From Blastococcus sp. VKM Ac-2987 (lineage in GTDB: Bacteria; Actinomycetota; Actinomycetes; Mycobacteriales; Geodermatophilaceae), in the NCBI RefSeq assembly GCF_026967805.1, contig NZ_JAPVBG010000003.1:806001-870000 (forward strand): a stretch of DNA of 64,000 nt, read 5' to 3'. The notes below the pieces were generated by a model that had not been told where the DNA came from, did not search any database, and saw only the letters and a program-made list of their open reading frames with translations. The first letter of the stretch is position 1. Each line of letters opens with the position of its first letter. This document shows positions 1 to 8,038 of this stretch, piece after piece. A program made the position numbers and the translations under genes.

Positions 1-20
1 CCTGGAGAGAAGGAGAGGCC

Positions 21-278
21 ATGTCAGCGCCCGTCACGACACCGCAGGGCACGGATCCCGGTCGCACCGTCCGGACGACGGCGACGAAGGCCTGGGTGGC
101 CGCGCTCTACAGCGCCGTCCTCGCGTTCCTCTCCTCGCTGCTCACCGCGGTGGGTGGAGCGGAGACGGGCTTCGGGTCCGTCACCGACGGCCAGTGGCTC
201 ACCGCGGCGGTGTCCGCGCTCGTCGCCTTCGGCGGAGCCGCCGGCCTGACGTACTACGTGCCGAACGCGCACCGCTGA
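21..278 (+). CDS. Small two-helix membrane protein, phage-holin-like
   Basis: An 85-residue protein starting at ATG 21, with a good purine-rich ribosome site (AAGGAGAGG) just upstream. After a polar N-terminus of about 22 residues there are two hydrophobic segments (about residues 25-47 and 57-79) joined by a short Gly-rich loop, and a short charged tail. That topology, and the WVAALYSAVLAF-type first helix, resemble small actinophage holins and holin-like proteins. No lysin or other phage gene is next to it inside the window; what lies to the left is not visible. Function is inferred only from topology. It ends 140 bp before the peroxidase gene, whose promoter-like repeats lie in the gap. 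Confidence 0.6.
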   Translation: MSAPVTTPQGTDPGRTVRTTATKAWVAALYSAVLAFLSSLLTAVGGAETGFGSVTDGQWLTAAVSALVAFGGAAGLTYYVPNAHR

Positions 279-323
279 CGCCGGCCCCCGGCGGCCGCGT
301 CGCCGCCGCCCATGACGACGAGG

Positions 324-354
324 TGACGCGGTCGTGACGGCGTCTCAGCAGCAT
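324..354 (+). promoter_or_regulatory. TGACG direct repeat (11-bp period) upstream of peroxidase
   Basis: TGACG occurs at 324-328 and again at 335-339, exactly one helical turn (11 bp) apart. A CAGCAT hexamer at 349-354 begins 9 bp after the second repeat and could be a -10 element. The haem peroxidase starts 64 bp further on. Four other sites in this window (3218, 6736, 43027, 55363) have the same repeat and spacing. Direct repeats on one helix face are the usual target of SARP or OmpR-type winged-helix activators; the assignment is inference. Confidence 0.5.
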
Positions 355-418
355 CGACGACGACTCGGCCGCCCGTCGTCGAGGACATCCCGACCACCGA
401 CAGGACAGCGAGGCAACC

Positions 419-2197
419 ATGACCACGACACCGAACCGCCCGCGGGTGCGCGACGGCATCCCCGGACAGCGCGCCGGGACCCCGGACCGGACCCGGGGAG
501 ACGGGGCGGGGCCGGCGCCCCGGGTGCCCCGCGTGCTGACCGACGTGCACCACGGCGGGCACGTCCTCGCCGACGAGGTGCCCACGGTCGACCCCGACTG
601 CGCGTCGGCCGAGGGCATGCGGTGGGTGGAGGTCGAGGAGCGGTCCACGCCGTTCGGGTACATGTTCGAGGACCTCCAGGGCCTCTACCCGTGCGCGCAC
701 CTGCCGATCGAGTCCTCGGCGGCGGTGGTCGCGTGCCTCAAGGCCCTCGGGGCCGCGATGGTCGAGCAGCCGCCCTCGGCGGCCGGGGACTCCACCGTCC
801 CGGCCATCTACACCTACTGGGGGCAGTTCGTCGACCACGACCTGACCGCCAACACCGACCGCGACGACGACATCAGCATCACCGACCTGCCGCTGCAGCC
901 GCTGCAGCCGGAGAAGGTCGTGCGGAAGATGCGCAACCTGCGGCAACCCCAGTTGAACCTGGACTCCGTCTACGGCAACGGACCCCAGGCCTCCGGCCAG
1001 GAGGGCCAGGTGCCCTACGACGGGGACCGGCTGGCGATCGGTGACCTGTCGACGGCGCGGCCGCCCGGCAACGTGGCCGTGCCCGGTGCGGACCTCCCGC
1101 GCGACGAGCACGGCAAGGCGCGGATCGGCGACGGCCGCAACGACGAGAACCTCATCGTGGCCCAGCTGCACCTGGCCTTCCTGCGGTTCCACAACGAGGT
1201 CCTCGCGTGGATGGCGGAGCACCCCGGCTCCGAGGTCACCGGCGACGGGACGTTCGCCCGGGCGCGGCAGCTGGTCCAGTGGCACTACCAGTGGATCACC
1301 GTGCACGACTTCCTCAAGAGGATCGCGGATCCGGCGGTCGTGGACGGGCTGTTGGACGGCAGCATCCCCGCCCGGCTGGCGCTGGACGAGACCACGCCGC
1401 CCGGCAAGGTCTTCATGCCGCTGGAGTTCTCCGTCGCCGCCTACCGCTTCGGGCACAGCATGATCCGCGGCGCGTACGACTGGAACGAGAACTTCGGCGC
1501 GCCGGGGACCCGGCTGCCGTCCTCCCCCTTCGGCCTGCTGTTCCTCTTCACGGGCAACGGCGGTCTCGGCGGCGACACGAAGCTGCCGGACAACTGGCCC
1601 GCCCGGTTCGAGCGGCTCACCGGCGCCGAGGAGCGGCCGGCCGATACGCCCGACAACGTGCCGGTGCGGGTGGCACGGAAGATCGACACCCGCATCGCCT
1701 CGCCGCTGGCCGACCTGTCCAACGAGGGCACCAGCGAGATCTCCGACCGCACCCGGCGGATGCTCAAGCGGCTGGCGGTGCGCAATCTGCTGCGCGGGTA
1801 CCGGCTGGCCATCCCGACCGGCCAGGCGGTCGCGCGGTCCCTGGGGATCCCCTCGCTCAGGCGCGAGGAGCTGATCGCCGTCCCGGGCGCCGGCGGCGGG
1901 CGCCCCGTGCCGCCCTCACCGGTGGACGACGCGCTGATCGACGGCGGCTTCCTCGAGGACACCCCGCTGTGGTTCTACGTGCTCAAGGAGGCCGAGGTCC
2001 TCGGGCAGGGCGAGCGGCTGGGGCCGGTGGGCAGCCGGATCGTCGCCGAGACGATCATCGGCCAGCTCCGCGCCGACCCGACGTCCTTCCTCAACGGGAC
2101 CCCGGCGTGGGACCCGAGCGCGGGCGTCACGCTCGCCGGAGGGCAGCCGGTCGACAGCATCACCGCCTTCCTGCGGTTCGCGAAGATGCACCCCTGA
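419..2197 (+). CDS. Animal-type haem peroxidase family protein
   Basis: A 592-residue protein of the animal haem peroxidase (An_peroxidase) superfamily. The motif WGQFVDHDLT places the distal haem histidine at about residue 140, and RFGHSMIRGAYDWN places the proximal haem ligand histidine at about residue 346; between them lie the family segments HLAFLRFHNEVL and QWHYQWITVHDFL. Members oxidise halides or organic substrates with hydrogen peroxide. The first 50 residues are Pro/Arg/Gly-rich and disordered-looking, with no signal peptide or membrane segment, so a cytoplasmic protein is likely unless exported by an unrecognised route. Start ATG 419 is the first in the frame. It is monocistronic: TGACG repeats precede it and a 14-bp hairpin terminator follows. 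The physiological substrate cannot be read from the sequence. Confidence 0.9.
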   Translation: MTTTPNRPRVRDGIPGQRAGTPDRTRGDGAGPAPRVPRVLTDVHHGGHVLADEVPTVDPDCASAEGMRWVEVEERSTPFGYMFEDLQGLYPCAHLPIESSAAVVACLKALGAAMVEQPPSAAGDSTVPAIYTYWGQFVDHDLTANTDRDDDISITDLPLQPLQPEKVVRKMRNLRQPQLNLDSVYGNGPQASGQEGQVPYDGDRLAIGDLSTARPPGNVAVPGADLPRDEHGKARIGDGRNDENLIVAQLHLAFLRFHNEVLAWMAEHPGSEVTGDGTFARARQLVQWHYQWITVHDFLKRIADPAVVDGLLDGSIPARLALDETTPPGKVFMPLEFSVAAYRFGHSMIRGAYDWNENFGAPGTRLPSSPFGLLFLFTGNGGLGGDTKLPDNWPARFERLTGAEERPADTPDNVPVRVARKIDTRIASPLADLSNEGTSEISDRTRRMLKRLAVRNLLRGYRLAIPTGQAVARSLGIPSLRREELIAVPGAGGGRPVPPSPVDDALIDGGFLEDTPLWFYVLKEAEVLGQGERLGPVGSRIVAETIIGQLRADPTSFLNGTPAWDPSAGVTLAGGQPVDSITAFLRFAKMHP

Positions 2198-2226
2198 CCG
2201 GCCGGCGCACCGGGTGACCCGGTCGA

Positions 2227-2258
2227 GCCCCCTCCGGCGGCCCGCCGCCGGAGGGGGC
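2227..2258 (+). terminator. Hairpin terminator after the peroxidase gene
   Basis: A 14-bp perfect G/C-rich stem (arms 2227-2240 and 2245-2258) with a 4-nt loop, starting 29 bp after the peroxidase stop codon. There is no U-run, as usual for intrinsic terminators in GC-rich actinobacteria. It separates the peroxidase from the regulator gene that follows. Confidence 0.75.
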
Positions 2259-2434
2259 CCGCTCCGTGCCGGCAGCTCCACCGCAGCGGCTGTCGACCGG
2301 GAACCGGTCCGACCGCTCCTGCCTCACGGAGCGTCGACGCATTGACACGACCCGCGCAGCACCAGGAGCATCGTGCGACGAGGTCCTGCCTCTCCACCCC
2401 TTCGCCCGAGGAGCTCCAAGGGGGGTGCGCCGAC

Positions 2435-3220
2435 GTGCCTGCCGCCTCGACGCCACGGATATCGCTGCTGGACGGGTTCGCCGTCCAGCTGGGGGACGAC
2501 GCCCGGCCGCGGCCGGTCGACGACCTACCTCGCGGGGTGCAGCGGCTGGTGGCCCACGTCTGCCTCTCCGGCCGGCCACCGCGCGCGAGCATCGCCGGGC
2601 ACCTGTGGCCCGACGCGCCCGAGGCGTGCGCCCAGGGCAGTCTCCGGTCGGCCCTGTGGCGCCTGCAGCGGGTGGCCCCGGGGCTGCTGTCCGCCTCCGG
2701 CACCGTGCTCTCGCTGGCTCCCGGCGTCCGGGTGGACGTGCACGAGCTCGCCGACTGGGCACGGCGGGTCCGGGACCCGGCGGGCTGCCCGGTGGACGTC
2801 GACGTCCCCGAGGCGGGGCTGCTGGGCGACCTGCTGCCCGGCTGGTACGACGACTGGGTCCTGCTGGAGCGCGAACGGCTGCGGCAGCTGCGCATGCACG
2901 CGCTGGAGGAGGTCGCCGCGCGGCTCGCCGCCGCCGGGCGGTACGGCGACGCGCTGCAGGCGGCCTACGCCGCCGTGCGCGCCGAGCCGCTGCGGGAGAG
3001 CGCCCACCGCACGGTCGTCCGCGTCCACCTGGCGGAGGGGAACGCCGCCGAGGCGCTGCGGGCCTACGAGCAGTTCCGGACCGTCCTCGCCGAGGAACTC
3101 GGGGTGCGCCCGAGCGAGCACATGCACCGGCTCGTGGTCGGCCTCCGCCCGGAGCGGCACGCCGCGGTGCGCCCGCGGCCGTGCCCGGAGCGGGCTGCCG
3201 TGGGTGCGGCCGCGCGGTGA
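2435..3220 (+). CDS. SARP-like transcriptional regulator (winged helix + BTAD)
   Basis: About 261 residues from GTG 2435, preferred over an upstream in-frame start at 2342 because a GGGGG ribosome site lies 9-16 bp before it and the domain begins at once (ISLLDGFAVQLG). Residues about 5-95 look like the OmpR-type winged helix of SARPs, including the LWPD...A..SLRSALWRLQR segment. Residues about 105-250 form the helical BTAD domain, ending RAYEQFRTVLAEELGVRPSEHM, a very typical BTAD close. No NB-ARC ATPase or TPR extension is present, so this is a minimal SARP. SARPs bind direct repeats near -35 boxes and activate transcription. The S8 peptidase gene follows, and TGACG repeats overlap the end of this gene. 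Whether it reads those repeats is inference. Confidence 0.85.
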   Translation: MPAASTPRISLLDGFAVQLGDDARPRPVDDLPRGVQRLVAHVCLSGRPPRASIAGHLWPDAPEACAQGSLRSALWRLQRVAPGLLSASGTVLSLAPGVRVDVHELADWARRVRDPAGCPVDVDVPEAGLLGDLLPGWYDDWVLLERERLRQLRMHALEEVAARLAAAGRYGDALQAAYAAVRAEPLRESAHRTVVRVHLAEGNAAEALRAYEQFRTVLAEELGVRPSEHMHRLVVGLRPERHAAVRPRPCPERAAVGAAAR

Positions 3221-3248
3221 CGTGCGCGTGACGCCGCCTGCCTAGCGT
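3218..3248 (+). promoter_or_regulatory. TGACG direct repeat (11-bp period) upstream of S8 peptidase
   Basis: TGACG at 3218-3222 and 3229-3233, 11 bp apart, then TAGCGT at 3243-3248 starting 9 bp after the second repeat; TAGCGT fits an actinobacterial -10 (TAnnnT). The first repeat overlaps the stop codon of the SARP-like gene, and the peptidase starts 63 bp after the hexamer. Of the five sites this has the best -10-like match. Confidence 0.55.
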
Positions 3249-3311
3249 TGCCAGCCGAGGGCCGCCGGCCGGCGGTCGCCCGCGCACCGACGCTGCTGCC
3301 GGGGGGATGAC

Positions 3312-4919
3312 ATGTCCTACGAGCCCGACCGCCGCACCACCTCCCCGCTCATCGGCGACCTCCACCTGCCACCCGGGGAGCACGACCCGGAGCTGATGGA
3401 GGAGCGCGTACCGGCGGTGGTCGAGCTCAACGTCATGTTCCCGGGCGGGCTCACCGAGGTCGCGAGCCGCTTCTGCCTGGTGCTCTGGGAGCAGGACTAC
3501 GAGTCGTGGGCGCGCGAGCCGCTGCCGGCAGCGAGCGAGGGCAGCCGGCAGAGCGTGACCGAGCCGCGGGTCCCCGCGGGGCTCCGCCGGGTGACGCCGA
3601 AGCTGTACCAGTGCGTCCTGACCCGGCCGCAGCTGCACGCGCTCGTCGACTGGGACCGGAAGACGTCCGCGCGGCTGGGGCTGCCTCCGACCATCTTCAA
3701 GGTGTGGCCGGACTACGAGCTGCAGCCGCAGATCGACCGTTCCGCGCCGACGGTCAAGGCCGACGCCGCCTGGCGCTCCTACAGCGCACGGGGTCACGGG
3801 GTCGTCTGGGCGGTGCTGGACTCCGGCATCGACCAGCGCCACGGTCACTTCTCCCACCTGGAGCTGGCCCGGGAGGGGCGGCTCCCCGGACGGGCGGGCC
3901 CGGGCGGAGACGGCGAGGAGGCCGCGCCGCTGCTCACCGCGGGCCTGCACCGCGACTTCCGCGACCTGGTCGTGCTCAAGCGGGTCGACGAGGTCGGGGA
4001 GCCGGCGCCGCTGGAGGACGAGCTGGGCCACGGGACGCACGTGGCCGGGATCATCTCGGGGTGCACCCCGGCGGGGCGCTGCGCGGTCGTCGCCTCCTCG
4101 GAGGAGCCGAGCGCCGGCGGCTACGTGCAGCGGCGGCGCGTCGCCGTCCTGTCCGGGATGGCGCCGGAGTGCGAGCTCATCAGCCTGCGCGTGCTGCGGC
4201 GGAACTCGCAGGGGGAGTACGTGACCTCCTCGGCGGCGCTGATCGCCGCGCTGCACTACCTGCGGCAGGAGGTCAACGTCGACCCGAACGTGCTGCGGGT
4301 GCACGGGGTGAACATGAGCCTGGGGTGTCCCTGGGAGCCGAGGCACTACGCGGCCGGGCAGTCGCCGCTGTGCCAGGCGGTCAACCAGCTCGTCGACTCC
4401 GGGGTCGTGGTCGTGGTGTCGGCCGGCAACTCAGGCGCCGGCGACGCGCTGGCGCCCCGTCCGGTGGGGGCGCTCGGCTCGGTCACCGAGCCGGCGCACG
4501 CCGAGAACTGCATCGCCGTGGGGTCGACGCACCGCGAGGCCCCGCACGCCTTCGGCATCACGTGGACCTCCGGCAAGGGACCCACCCTGGATGGCCGGAT
4601 GAAGCCCGACGTCGTCGCGCCCGGTGAGTGGATCACCTCGGCCGCCACGGGATCGGTGCGGGCCACGGCGGGGCTCCCGCCGCCGGACGAGCCCGCGGCA
4701 GATCCCGACCTCTGCTACGCCGAGCAGTCGGGCACGTCGATGGCGGCGCCCCACGTGTCCGGCGTCGTCGCCGCCTTCCTGTCCGCCCGGCCCGAGTTCA
4801 TCGGGCGGCCCCGGGCGGTGAAGGAGCTGCTCATGCGGTGCGCCACCGATCTCGGCCGCGAGCGGTACGCGCAGGGCGCGGGCCTGATCGATCTCATGCG
4901 GATGCTGTCGAGCGTCTGA
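3312..4919 (+). CDS. S8 family (subtilisin-like) serine peptidase, no signal peptide
   Basis: A 535-residue subtilase. The catalytic triad is clear: Asp at about 170 (VLDSGID), His at about 240 (GHGTHVAG) and Ser at about 476 (GTSMAAPH), with the oxyanion Asn in SAGNSG. About 150 residues precede the catalytic domain, and an acidic, Arg-rich insert of about 55 residues separates Asp and His. There is no Sec or Tat signal and no membrane segment, unlike secreted subtilases, so it is probably intracellular; the N-terminal region could be a recognition or inhibitory domain (inference). It lies between the SARP-like gene and an alpha/beta hydrolase 44 bp downstream, and has TGACG repeats upstream. 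Family assignment is firm, target unknown. Confidence 0.92.
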   Translation: MSYEPDRRTTSPLIGDLHLPPGEHDPELMEERVPAVVELNVMFPGGLTEVASRFCLVLWEQDYESWAREPLPAASEGSRQSVTEPRVPAGLRRVTPKLYQCVLTRPQLHALVDWDRKTSARLGLPPTIFKVWPDYELQPQIDRSAPTVKADAAWRSYSARGHGVVWAVLDSGIDQRHGHFSHLELAREGRLPGRAGPGGDGEEAAPLLTAGLHRDFRDLVVLKRVDEVGEPAPLEDELGHGTHVAGIISGCTPAGRCAVVASSEEPSAGGYVQRRRVAVLSGMAPECELISLRVLRRNSQGEYVTSSAALIAALHYLRQEVNVDPNVLRVHGVNMSLGCPWEPRHYAAGQSPLCQAVNQLVDSGVVVVVSAGNSGAGDALAPRPVGALGSVTEPAHAENCIAVGSTHREAPHAFGITWTSGKGPTLDGRMKPDVVAPGEWITSAATGSVRATAGLPPPDEPAADPDLCYAEQSGTSMAAPHVSGVVAAFLSARPEFIGRPRAVKELLMRCATDLGRERYAQGAGLIDLMRMLSSV

Positions 4920-4925
4920 CGCCGT

Positions 4926-4942
4926 CCCGGCCTCCGGCCGGG
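4926..4942 (+). terminator. Short hairpin between S8 peptidase and hydrolase genes
   Basis: A 7-bp perfect stem CCCGGCC / GGCCGGG (4926-4932 and 4936-4942) with a 3-nt loop, 6 bp after the peptidase stop and 21 bp before the next ATG. It could be a weak terminator or an RNA-processing or attenuating element within an operon. Confidence 0.35.
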
Positions 4943-4963
4943 GGAAGGGACCGGGAGGACCAC

Positions 4964-6355
4964 ATGGAGAGGCTGGCCGGGCTTCCGTACTGGGACCTGC
5001 ACTTCTCGGAGGACGGCGACCTCGTCGCCGGGTCGGTCGAGGAGCTGCTCCGCGAGGGCCGGGACGAGGGGCTCACCGACCTCGTCGTCATGAGCCACGG
5101 GTGGAACACCGGCACCGACGACGCGACGGCGCTCTACACGTCCCTCGGGACGCTGGTGGCCGACCAGGTCGGGCACGCGCCCCGGGTCGGACGGCTCGGC
5201 TTCGTCGGCGTCCACTGGCCCGCCGTCTGGTGGCCGGACGCGCCGGCGACCGGCCCGGGCGCGGCCCGCGCCGGTGACGCGATGACCAGCGGTGCGGCCA
5301 CCTCCGGCGCCGGCCCGGACCCGGCGGCGGTGCTCGATGCCTCGGGCGCCGAGCTGGCCGCGGCCCTGCAACCCGGTTTCCGCCGCGACGACCAGCGGGC
5401 CGCGCTCGGGGAGCTGGGCAGGCTGATCGACGAGGGTGAGGCGGCCGCAGCCCGCGGCCGGGAGCCCGAGGCCGTGCAGCGGGAGCGGCTGGCGGAGTTC
5501 CACCGGCTGCTCACCGACCTCCTCCCGCCGGGGAACGCGCCCGCCGAGGACGCGGGGGAGGAGCGGTTCCTCGACCGCGACGACCCCGAGGCGTTCGTCG
5601 AGCTGGCGCGGGCCTTCGGCAGCGTGCCGGAGGGCGGCGCGGCCCAGGGGGCGGGCGACCTCTTCCGGACGGTGTGGAAGGGGGCCAAGGACGGCCTGCG
5701 GGTCTTCAGCTATTACACGATGAAGGCGCGGGCCGGGGTCGTCGGCCGCCGGGGCCTGGGCGCCGCCCTGGTCCGGTTGCACGCGCCGGACGGGCTGCCC
5801 GACGTCCGCGTGCACCTCGTCGGGCACAGCTTCGGCGGGCGCCTGGTGTCCTTCGCGCTGGCGGGCATCCCGTCCGCGGACGCGAGCCCCGTGGCCTCCC
5901 TGGTGCTGATCCAGGCGGCCTTCTCCCACTTCGCGTTCGCCACCGCGAAGGGCAACCCGTTCGGCACGCAGGGAGCGCTGCGGGAGTACGCCGACCGGGT
6001 GCACGGTCCCCTGGTGGCCACCTGGAGCAGGCACGACTGGGCCGTGGGCCGCTGGTACCCGAAGGCGTCCGCGCTCGCACGGCAGGACAACCAGGACGAT
6101 CCCGCGGTCAGCCGGTGGGGGGCGCTGGGCGCGGGCGGCTTCCAGGCCGTGCACCCGCTCGAGCCGGTGGACCTCCTCGACGCCGGGCAGGAGTACCCCT
6201 TCTCGGCGGGCTGCTACTACGCCGTCGACGGATCGGAGGTGATCGACGACTGGCGGCAGTCCGCCTTCTCGGGCGCGCACTCCGACATCCGCCGTCCCGA
6301 GGTCGCGTGGCTGGTCGTCGCCGCCGCGGGCGCGACCGCCCCGGCACCGCGGTGA
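4964..6355 (+). CDS. Alpha/beta hydrolase fold protein, lipase-like
   Basis: A 463-residue protein. ATG 4964 is chosen because GGGAGG lies 5-10 bp upstream and an alpha/beta-hydrolase-like first strand follows (LTDLVVMSHGWNTG). The nucleophile elbow is GHSFGG with Ser at about 289, preceded by a predicted strand (VRVHLV). The His-Gly-Trp segment near residue 45 is an oxyanion-hole-like motif. A 130-residue Glu/Ala/Arg-rich insertion (about 90-220) sits between the first strand and the core. No signal peptide is visible. It probably acts on an ester or amide, but substrate prediction is not possible. It follows the intracellular S8 peptidase closely and may share its transcript, apart from the small hairpin between them. 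Confidence 0.75.
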   Translation: MERLAGLPYWDLHFSEDGDLVAGSVEELLREGRDEGLTDLVVMSHGWNTGTDDATALYTSLGTLVADQVGHAPRVGRLGFVGVHWPAVWWPDAPATGPGAARAGDAMTSGAATSGAGPDPAAVLDASGAELAAALQPGFRRDDQRAALGELGRLIDEGEAAAARGREPEAVQRERLAEFHRLLTDLLPPGNAPAEDAGEERFLDRDDPEAFVELARAFGSVPEGGAAQGAGDLFRTVWKGAKDGLRVFSYYTMKARAGVVGRRGLGAALVRLHAPDGLPDVRVHLVGHSFGGRLVSFALAGIPSADASPVASLVLIQAAFSHFAFATAKGNPFGTQGALREYADRVHGPLVATWSRHDWAVGRWYPKASALARQDNQDDPAVSRWGALGAGGFQAVHPLEPVDLLDAGQEYPFSAGCYYAVDGSEVIDDWRQSAFSGAHSDIRRPEVAWLVVAAAGATAPAPR

Positions 6356-6420
6356 CGTGCGCTCTCGGTGCTTTCATCCGTCCAGGGGAGTGCGATGACG
6401 CGCCGGCACGGGAACCCTCG

Positions 6421-6708
6421 GTGACCCGGGGCGACGGACCCGGCCCGGTCCCCGACGTGGCGTCGGGCCGCGGGACGACGGGGGGTCGAGAGGTGGCCGT
6501 GGTCGAGGATCCGAGCGCCGTCCTGCTCGTCCGCGTCTGGCTGGAGGGCGAGGACCGGACGTTCCGCGCCCGGCTGTCGGGGATCAGCGGCTCGGGAGCC
6601 CCGGGGGAGAGCACCGTGGCGGTCGCGGCCTCACCCCGGGACGTCGTCGCCGCGGTCGAGCGGTGGCTGACGGAGTTCGTCCGGGACGCCGAGCACCGGG
6701 GTACCTAG
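6421..6708 (+). CDS. Small conserved-looking hypothetical protein
   Basis: I do not recognise this protein. It has 95 residues from GTG 6421, or 71 residues from GTG 6493, which has GGGGGTCGAGAG just before it and is equally possible. The C-terminal 70 residues look folded: a predicted strand (AVLLVRVWLEG), a second strand (TFRARLSGI) and an amphipathic helix (PRDVVAAVERWLTEFV). The N-terminus is low complexity. It lies 65 bp after the hydrolase gene and 85 bp before the next gene, so it may be the last cistron of the peptidase-hydrolase group. Confidence 0.55.
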   Translation: MTRGDGPGPVPDVASGRGTTGGREVAVVEDPSAVLLVRVWLEGEDRTFRARLSGISGSGAPGESTVAVAASPRDVVAAVERWLTEFVRDAEHRGT

Positions 6709-6735
6709 GCCCGGGCGCCGCCTGCATCCGTGTCG

Positions 6736-6766
6736 TGACGCCCCGGTGACGCCGGACCGGCAGGCT
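6736..6766 (+). promoter_or_regulatory. TGACG direct repeat (11-bp period) upstream of membrane protein
   Basis: TGACG at 6736-6740 and 6747-6751, 11 bp apart, with CAGGCT at 6761-6766 beginning 9 bp later, the same arrangement as at 324 and 3218. It lies 27 bp before the chosen start codon of the next gene and overlaps a possible earlier GTG, which argues against that earlier start. Confidence 0.5.
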
Positions 6767-6793
6767 CGGAACCCTCGACGGGACCGAGGGCAG

Positions 6794-7954
6794 GTGATCA
6801 CCCTGGCACCCACGGAGACGCCCGACCTGCGAGCGGGACTGCTCGACACGATCCGGGCCAGGAGAGCCGACATCGCGGCCTACGTCCGGACGAAGGCTCC
6901 GGTGAGCAGGCGGCTGTCGACCGTCAGCATCGTCAGCAGTTCGGTCGTGGCCGCTCTCACCGCGGGCCCCGCCCTGGGCGGCCCGGACTTCGCGGAGAGG
7001 GTCCGGCGCGGGCTGTCGCTCGACGCGTCGGAGACGGTCTGGCAGGTGCTGTGCTTCGGCGCGCTGGTCGTGTCGATGACGGCGGCCGTGTCGGCCCACC
7101 TGGAGAAGACGAGCGACCTGCGAGCACGGGTCGGCGCCGCCGAGGCGGCAGGGGCGATGCTCGCCGGGCTGCAGGCGCGGCTGGAGTACGGCCGGCTCGC
7201 CGTCGAGGAGGCATCCGAGGAGTACCGGAACATCCTCGCCGGCATCCCTTTCGTCCCGGAGCGGGGCGGCACCACGTCGTCGTCCGCAGGTCGTGAGCCC
7301 CGCCTGGCAGGGCAGGTCGCGGTCGTGGTCACGGCGGCGGTGCTGCTGGCCGTCACCGTCGTCGGACTGGTCCGAGGCGTGGCCGTCGAACCGGCCGGCA
7401 ACGGCGCGAGCGCTGCGCCGACTGCATCGGACGTGCCGGCGCAGCCATCTGCCCAGACGTCCGTCGCGCCGACGCCTTCGCCATCCGGGAACGTCACGCA
7501 AGGCGTCTTCGGGGGTGGGACCAGCGAAGGGGGTGCCGGCCTGGCGATCGTCATCGACGCGGACCGGGCGATCGCGTACGTCTGCGACGGGCAGCAGTTC
7601 GAGGCGTGGTTGCAGGGCTCGTTCGTCGACGGCCGGCTGGACCTGAGCTCGCCGAGCGGGGCGGTCCTGACGGGCGACCTCGAGGACGGCGCCATCTCCG
7701 GCGAGCTGCGGACCGCCTCGGTGGACACACCGTTCACGGCCACCGTCGCCACCGAGCCAGCCGGGGTGTACGAGGCGACGATCCCGGTCGACGGCGCCCC
7801 GGCCCGCATCGGCTGGGCCGTCCTGCCGGACGGGAGCCAGGTCGGCGTCATCGCCGTCGCGGACTCGCGCAGCGCCGCGCCCCCGTTGGACCTGGGCGAC
7901 CTCACCTTCCAGCACGACGGCGGCCGGTTCACGGCCCAAAGGCTGGCACCGTGA
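6794..7954 (+). CDS. Membrane protein with extracytoplasmic C-terminal domain
   Basis: About 386 residues from GTG 6794, preceded by GAGGG 4-8 bp upstream. I do not recognise a family. An N-terminal amphipathic region is followed by two hydrophobic segments (about residues 33-50 and 75-92), a helical stretch rich in Ala and Glu (about 95-150), then a strong membrane helix (about 174-194) and a Ser/Thr/Pro/Ala-rich linker. The last 150 residues look like a beta-rich domain (LAIVIDADRAIAYVCDG onward) with repeated short strands, probably outside the membrane. The TGACG repeat upstream ties it to the SARP-like group. Confidence 0.7.
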   Translation: MITLAPTETPDLRAGLLDTIRARRADIAAYVRTKAPVSRRLSTVSIVSSSVVAALTAGPALGGPDFAERVRRGLSLDASETVWQVLCFGALVVSMTAAVSAHLEKTSDLRARVGAAEAAGAMLAGLQARLEYGRLAVEEASEEYRNILAGIPFVPERGGTTSSSAGREPRLAGQVAVVVTAAVLLAVTVVGLVRGVAVEPAGNGASAAPTASDVPAQPSAQTSVAPTPSPSGNVTQGVFGGGTSEGGAGLAIVIDADRAIAYVCDGQQFEAWLQGSFVDGRLDLSSPSGAVLTGDLEDGAISGELRTASVDTPFTATVATEPAGVYEATIPVDGAPARIGWAVLPDGSQVGVIAVADSRSAAPPLDLGDLTFQHDGGRFTAQRLAP

Positions 7955-8038
7955 TGCCCGGGCCGGATCGCGTCGCCGACCGTGGACCGCGGAGGCCCCG
8001 CCGGGTGTCGGACGAGCACGCACCCAGCGGCCGCCCGT

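Noticed and set aside
21..278. Prophage in the left end of the window
   Set aside because: A single holin-like protein without lysin, structural, integrase or attachment-site evidence does not support a prophage.
254..1456. Long open frames antisense to the peroxidase and, similarly, antisense to most large genes (for example 2160-4346 and 29788-32475)
   Set aside because: They are Arg/Pro/Gly/His-rich, match no family, and mirror the third-position GC bias of the true genes on the other strand.
4628..4963. Upstream extension of the alpha/beta hydrolase gene
   Set aside because: The frame runs 112 codons into the S8 peptidase gene, is Arg/Gly-rich there, and a proper ribosome site and hydrolase start are found at 4964.
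6353..6366. TGACG after the alpha/beta hydrolase gene as another SARP-type site
   Set aside because: Only one TGACG is present; the position 11 bp later reads TCTCG.
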